Source: Flavobacterium tructae
GTDB lineage: Bacteria > Bacteroidota > Bacteroidia > Flavobacteriales > Flavobacteriaceae
Assembly (NCBI RefSeq): GCF_002217475.1
Contig: NZ_MUHH01000003.1
Location: 107,519 to 171,518, forward strand
Direction: 5' to 3'
Length of the DNA: 64,000 bases
Shown piece after piece: positions 61,962 through 64,000 of the stretch (position 1 is its first letter; each line of letters opens with the position of its first letter). A program made the position numbers and the translations under genes. The notes under the pieces were generated by a model that had not been told where the DNA came from, made no database searches, and saw nothing but the letters and a program-made list of their open reading frames with translations.

Positions 61962-64000
61962 TTAATTCTCCACTTTCACAATTGCCATTTTTCCATTGTA
62001 TGGCTTAGTCCCTTTTGCTTCCAGCGCTTTTGTAGCTTCTGACAGTCCGTCAAATTTCTCATAATAGATGTAATACTTACTTGTCGTTACATTGTAGAAG
62101 AAATTAACATCTGTACGTCCTGCTGCAACTGCTTTAGCGAGGAACTGATCGCGTTTTTCAACACTGCTGTGAACTGCAATAATTAAATAATATCCACCAT
62201 CAGCATTCTTAATATTCTTGATAATCTGCATATTTGATTGGTCTTCACCGAAATCAAAATCACTTGCTGTTAGAGGCGTACTGCTTAATTTTGTTGTTTC
62301 TCTAATACGCTTAAGAGCGGCAACATCCTGTGCATATCGGCCCTGATCATTCTCATATGCTGCACGTTTGATTCGACGTTTTTTCTCAATTTCAGTCTCA
62401 GCCTTGATACGTTCTAAATTAGAAAGTAACGTTGCACTATCCTGTTCCATTTTCAATTGTGCTGCTTTTAACTCGTTTATCTTTTCCAGATAAGCCTTAT
62501 TCAAAGCATCGTTTTTATTAGGAAACTTTTTAAGCCTTTCATTGTATAAATTAGTCAACTTCGCAATTTCATCTTTCTGTGCTTTATTTACTTCAGCAAG
62601 TTGAGATTTTAAAGCTTCTAGCTGACTGTTCTCAGCCGCCACACTTTTGAAAGGTTTTGGTTCTTTATAAATTCCTTTTTCACTTAAATCATTCTCTTCT
62701 CTTAAGTCGTTCAAGTCTTTTTGTTTACTTGCCACTGTTGTATTAAACTGTGACAATAAATCTTTCTGCATTTTACTTGCGCTCTCGATAGACTGAGATA
62801 AGTTATCTATTGCTTTCGCTGTATCATCTTTTGGAGCTGAAGCAGCTTTTGCAAGTGCATCGGCAGCAAGTTTAGCCTGAAGAGCTTCCGCATCGGCTTT
62901 AGCTTTAGCATCGGCAGCTAATTTTGCCAAACGAGCTTCTTCTGCTAATTGCAACTGTCTTGTTTCTTCCTCAGCTTTTAATCTTTCTGTTGCTTCAGCA
63001 TCGGCCTTCGCTTTTTGATCCGCCAATAACTTCGCTTGTGCAGCTTCCATATCAGCTTTCGCTTTAGCATCGGCAGCTAACTTCGCTTGAAGGGCTTCTG
63101 CATCTGCTTTGGCTTTAGCATCAGCAGCTAACTTAGCCTGAAGTGCTTCCGCATCTGCTTTAGCTTTAGCATCGGCAGCCAACTTCGCTTGAAGAGCTTG
63201 GGCATCTGCTTTCGCTTTAGCATCAGCAGCTAACTTCGCTTGAAGGGCTTCTGCATCTGCTTTAGCTTTAGCATCAGCAGCCAACTTCGCTTGAAGAGCT
63301 TCTGCATCGGCTTTCGCTTTAGCATCAGCAGCTAACTTCGCTTGAAGAGCCTGGGCATCTGCTTTTGCTTTAGCATCAGCAGCTAACTTCGCTTGAAGAG
63401 CTTCTGCATCGGCTTTCGCTTTAGCATCAGCAGCTAACTTCGCTTGAAGGGCTTCTGCATCGGCTTTGGCTTTAGCGTCTGCTGCTAACTTCGCTTGGAG
63501 AGCTTCTGCATCGGCTTTCGCTTTAGCATCTGCTTTCGCTTTGGTATCAGCAGCTAACTTAGCCTGAAGTGCTTCAGCATCTGCTTTTGCTTTTGCATCA
63601 GCAGCTAATTTTGCCAAACGAGCTTCTTCCGCTTCCTGTAATTGTTTTGCTTCTGCATCTGCTTTCGCTTTCGCAGTTGCTTCAGCATCCGCTTTTACCT
63701 TCGCATCCGCAAGTAATTTAGCTTGTAAAGCTTCCATATCAGCTTTGGCTTTAGCATCAGCAGCTAATTTCGCCTGAAGAGCTTCTGCATCGGCTTTCGC
63801 TTTAGCGTCGGCAGCTAATTTCGCCTGAAGGGCTTCTGCATCTGCTTTGGCTTTAGCATCAGCAGCCAACTTAGCTTGAAGTGCTTCTGCATCGGCTTTC
63901 GCTTTCGCATCAGCAGCCAACTTCGCTTGAAGGGCTTCTGCATCGGCTTTCGCTTTAGCGTCGGCAGCTAGTTTTGCCTGAAGAGCTTCTGCATCGGCTT
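61962..64000 (-). CDS. SprD-position protein with 17-residue repeats, N-terminus outside window
   Basis: The frame is open to the window edge, giving at least 679 residues; the true start lies beyond. Most of it consists of tandem 17-residue repeats of the form AADAKAKADAEALQAKL, predicted to be a continuous alpha-helix like TolA. Two longer junction modules occur, near 63620-63720 and 62940-63040 (each with EEARLAKL). After the array comes a coiled coil (DKLYNERLKKF-like, about 62240-62830) and a C-terminal SPOR-like domain (GYYLIIAVHSS to GKMAIVKVEN). Its position upstream of sprB matches sprD in Flavobacterium johnsoniae. I cannot confirm the identity without the N-terminus, which may carry a PorP-like domain. 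Confidence 0.75.
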   Translation of the reverse strand, partial: ADAEALQAKLAADAKAKADAEALQAKLAADAKAKADAEALQAKLAADAKAKADAEALQAKLAADAKAKADAEALQAKLAADAKAKADMEALQAKLLADAKVKADAEATAKAKADAEAKQLQEAEEARLAKLAADAKAKADAEALQAKLAADTKAKADAKAKADAEALQAKLAADAKAKADAEALQAKLAADAKAKADAEALQAKLAADAKAKADAQALQAKLAADAKAKADAEALQAKLAADAKAKADAEALQAKLAADAKAKADAQALQAKLAADAKAKADAEALQAKLAADAKAKADAEALQAKLAADAKAKADMEAAQAKLLADQKAKADAEATERLKAEEETRQLQLAEEARLAKLAADAKAKADAEALQAKLAADALAKAASAPKDDTAKAIDNLSQSIESASKMQKDLLSQFNTTVASKQKDLNDLREENDLSEKGIYKEPKPFKSVAAENSQLEALKSQLAEVNKAQKDEIAKLTNLYNERLKKFPNKNDALNKAYLEKINELKAAQLKMEQDSATLLSNLERIKAETEIEKKRRIKRAAYENDQGRYAQDVAALKRIRETTKLSSTPLTASDFDFGEDQSNMQIIKNIKNADGGYYLIIAVHSSVEKRDQFLAKAVAAGRTDVNFFYNVTTSKYYIYYEKFDGLSEATKALEAKGTKPYNGKMAIVKVEN
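62840..64000 (-). repeat. 51-bp tandem repeats (about 20 units)
   Basis: About 20 units encode a 17-residue helix repeat. Units differ mostly at third codon positions (for example GCATCTGC versus GCATCGGC), and a few carry Q or M replacements or a 6-residue extra piece (KAKADA). The array continues past the window edge. Confidence 0.9.

Noticed and set aside
61962..63920. Complete gene starting at 63920
   Set aside because: The codon there is TTG in the middle of a repeat, and the frame stays open to the window edge, so the gene is truncated by the window.

Overview
The window looks like a chromosomal segment of a Flavobacterium or close relative (Bacteroidota). The evidence is low GC, Bacteroidota-type -7 boxes (TAnnTTTG) in front of many genes, few Shine-Dalgarno sites, many lipoproteins with short lipoboxes, HemJ in place of HemG/HemY, and a gliding-motility/type IX secretion locus ending in a 5829-residue SprB-like adhesin. 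No rRNA, tRNA or CRISPR array was seen.

Layout. 1-17.7 kb is a heme region. On the minus strand are a partial sensor kinase, hemJ, hemH and an AraC-type regulator. On the plus strand are hemA, a GxxExxY gene, hemC, hemD, hemE, an unknown protein, a GNAT acetyltransferase and hemF. After an interruption come hemB and a cytochrome c lipoprotein. Together these encode every step from glutamyl-tRNA to protoheme except HemL (and GltX), which are not in the window. The interruption (10.6-16 kb) holds a RAYT-like transposase with arrays of REP-like palindromes, a DUF4421 protein, class I aldolase, and an unknown secreted protein/lipoprotein pair.

17.8-43.2 kb is mostly housekeeping and envelope genes: a GyrI-like protein, two tandem M13 peptidases, a DMT exporter, a SCO protein, the feoA-feoB-small Cys-rich protein iron operon, an alpha/beta hydrolase, an HD phosphohydrolase, an acyl-ACP desaturase, PlsC, rnpA, a DUF4349 lipoprotein, a C-terminal processing peptidase, a double-domain OmpA protein, a second S41-like protein, ElaA, DUF1579 and DUF4837 lipoproteins, an MltD-like LysM lytic transglycosylase and pgk. 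Three classes of REP-like elements lie between them.

43.3-64 kb is the gliding/T9SS locus on the minus strand. A partial gene made of 51-bp repeats (SprD position) is followed by the giant sprB-like gene and a PorP/SprF gene. The SprB-like protein is hierarchical: about 75-85-residue SprB repeats are grouped into six super-units of about 1.75 kb, and an unrelated jelly-roll-like segment is inserted ahead of them. This locus, the RAYT/REP system and the GxxExxY gene flanked by inverted repeats are the most interesting parts. All names come from reading motifs; no database search was run.
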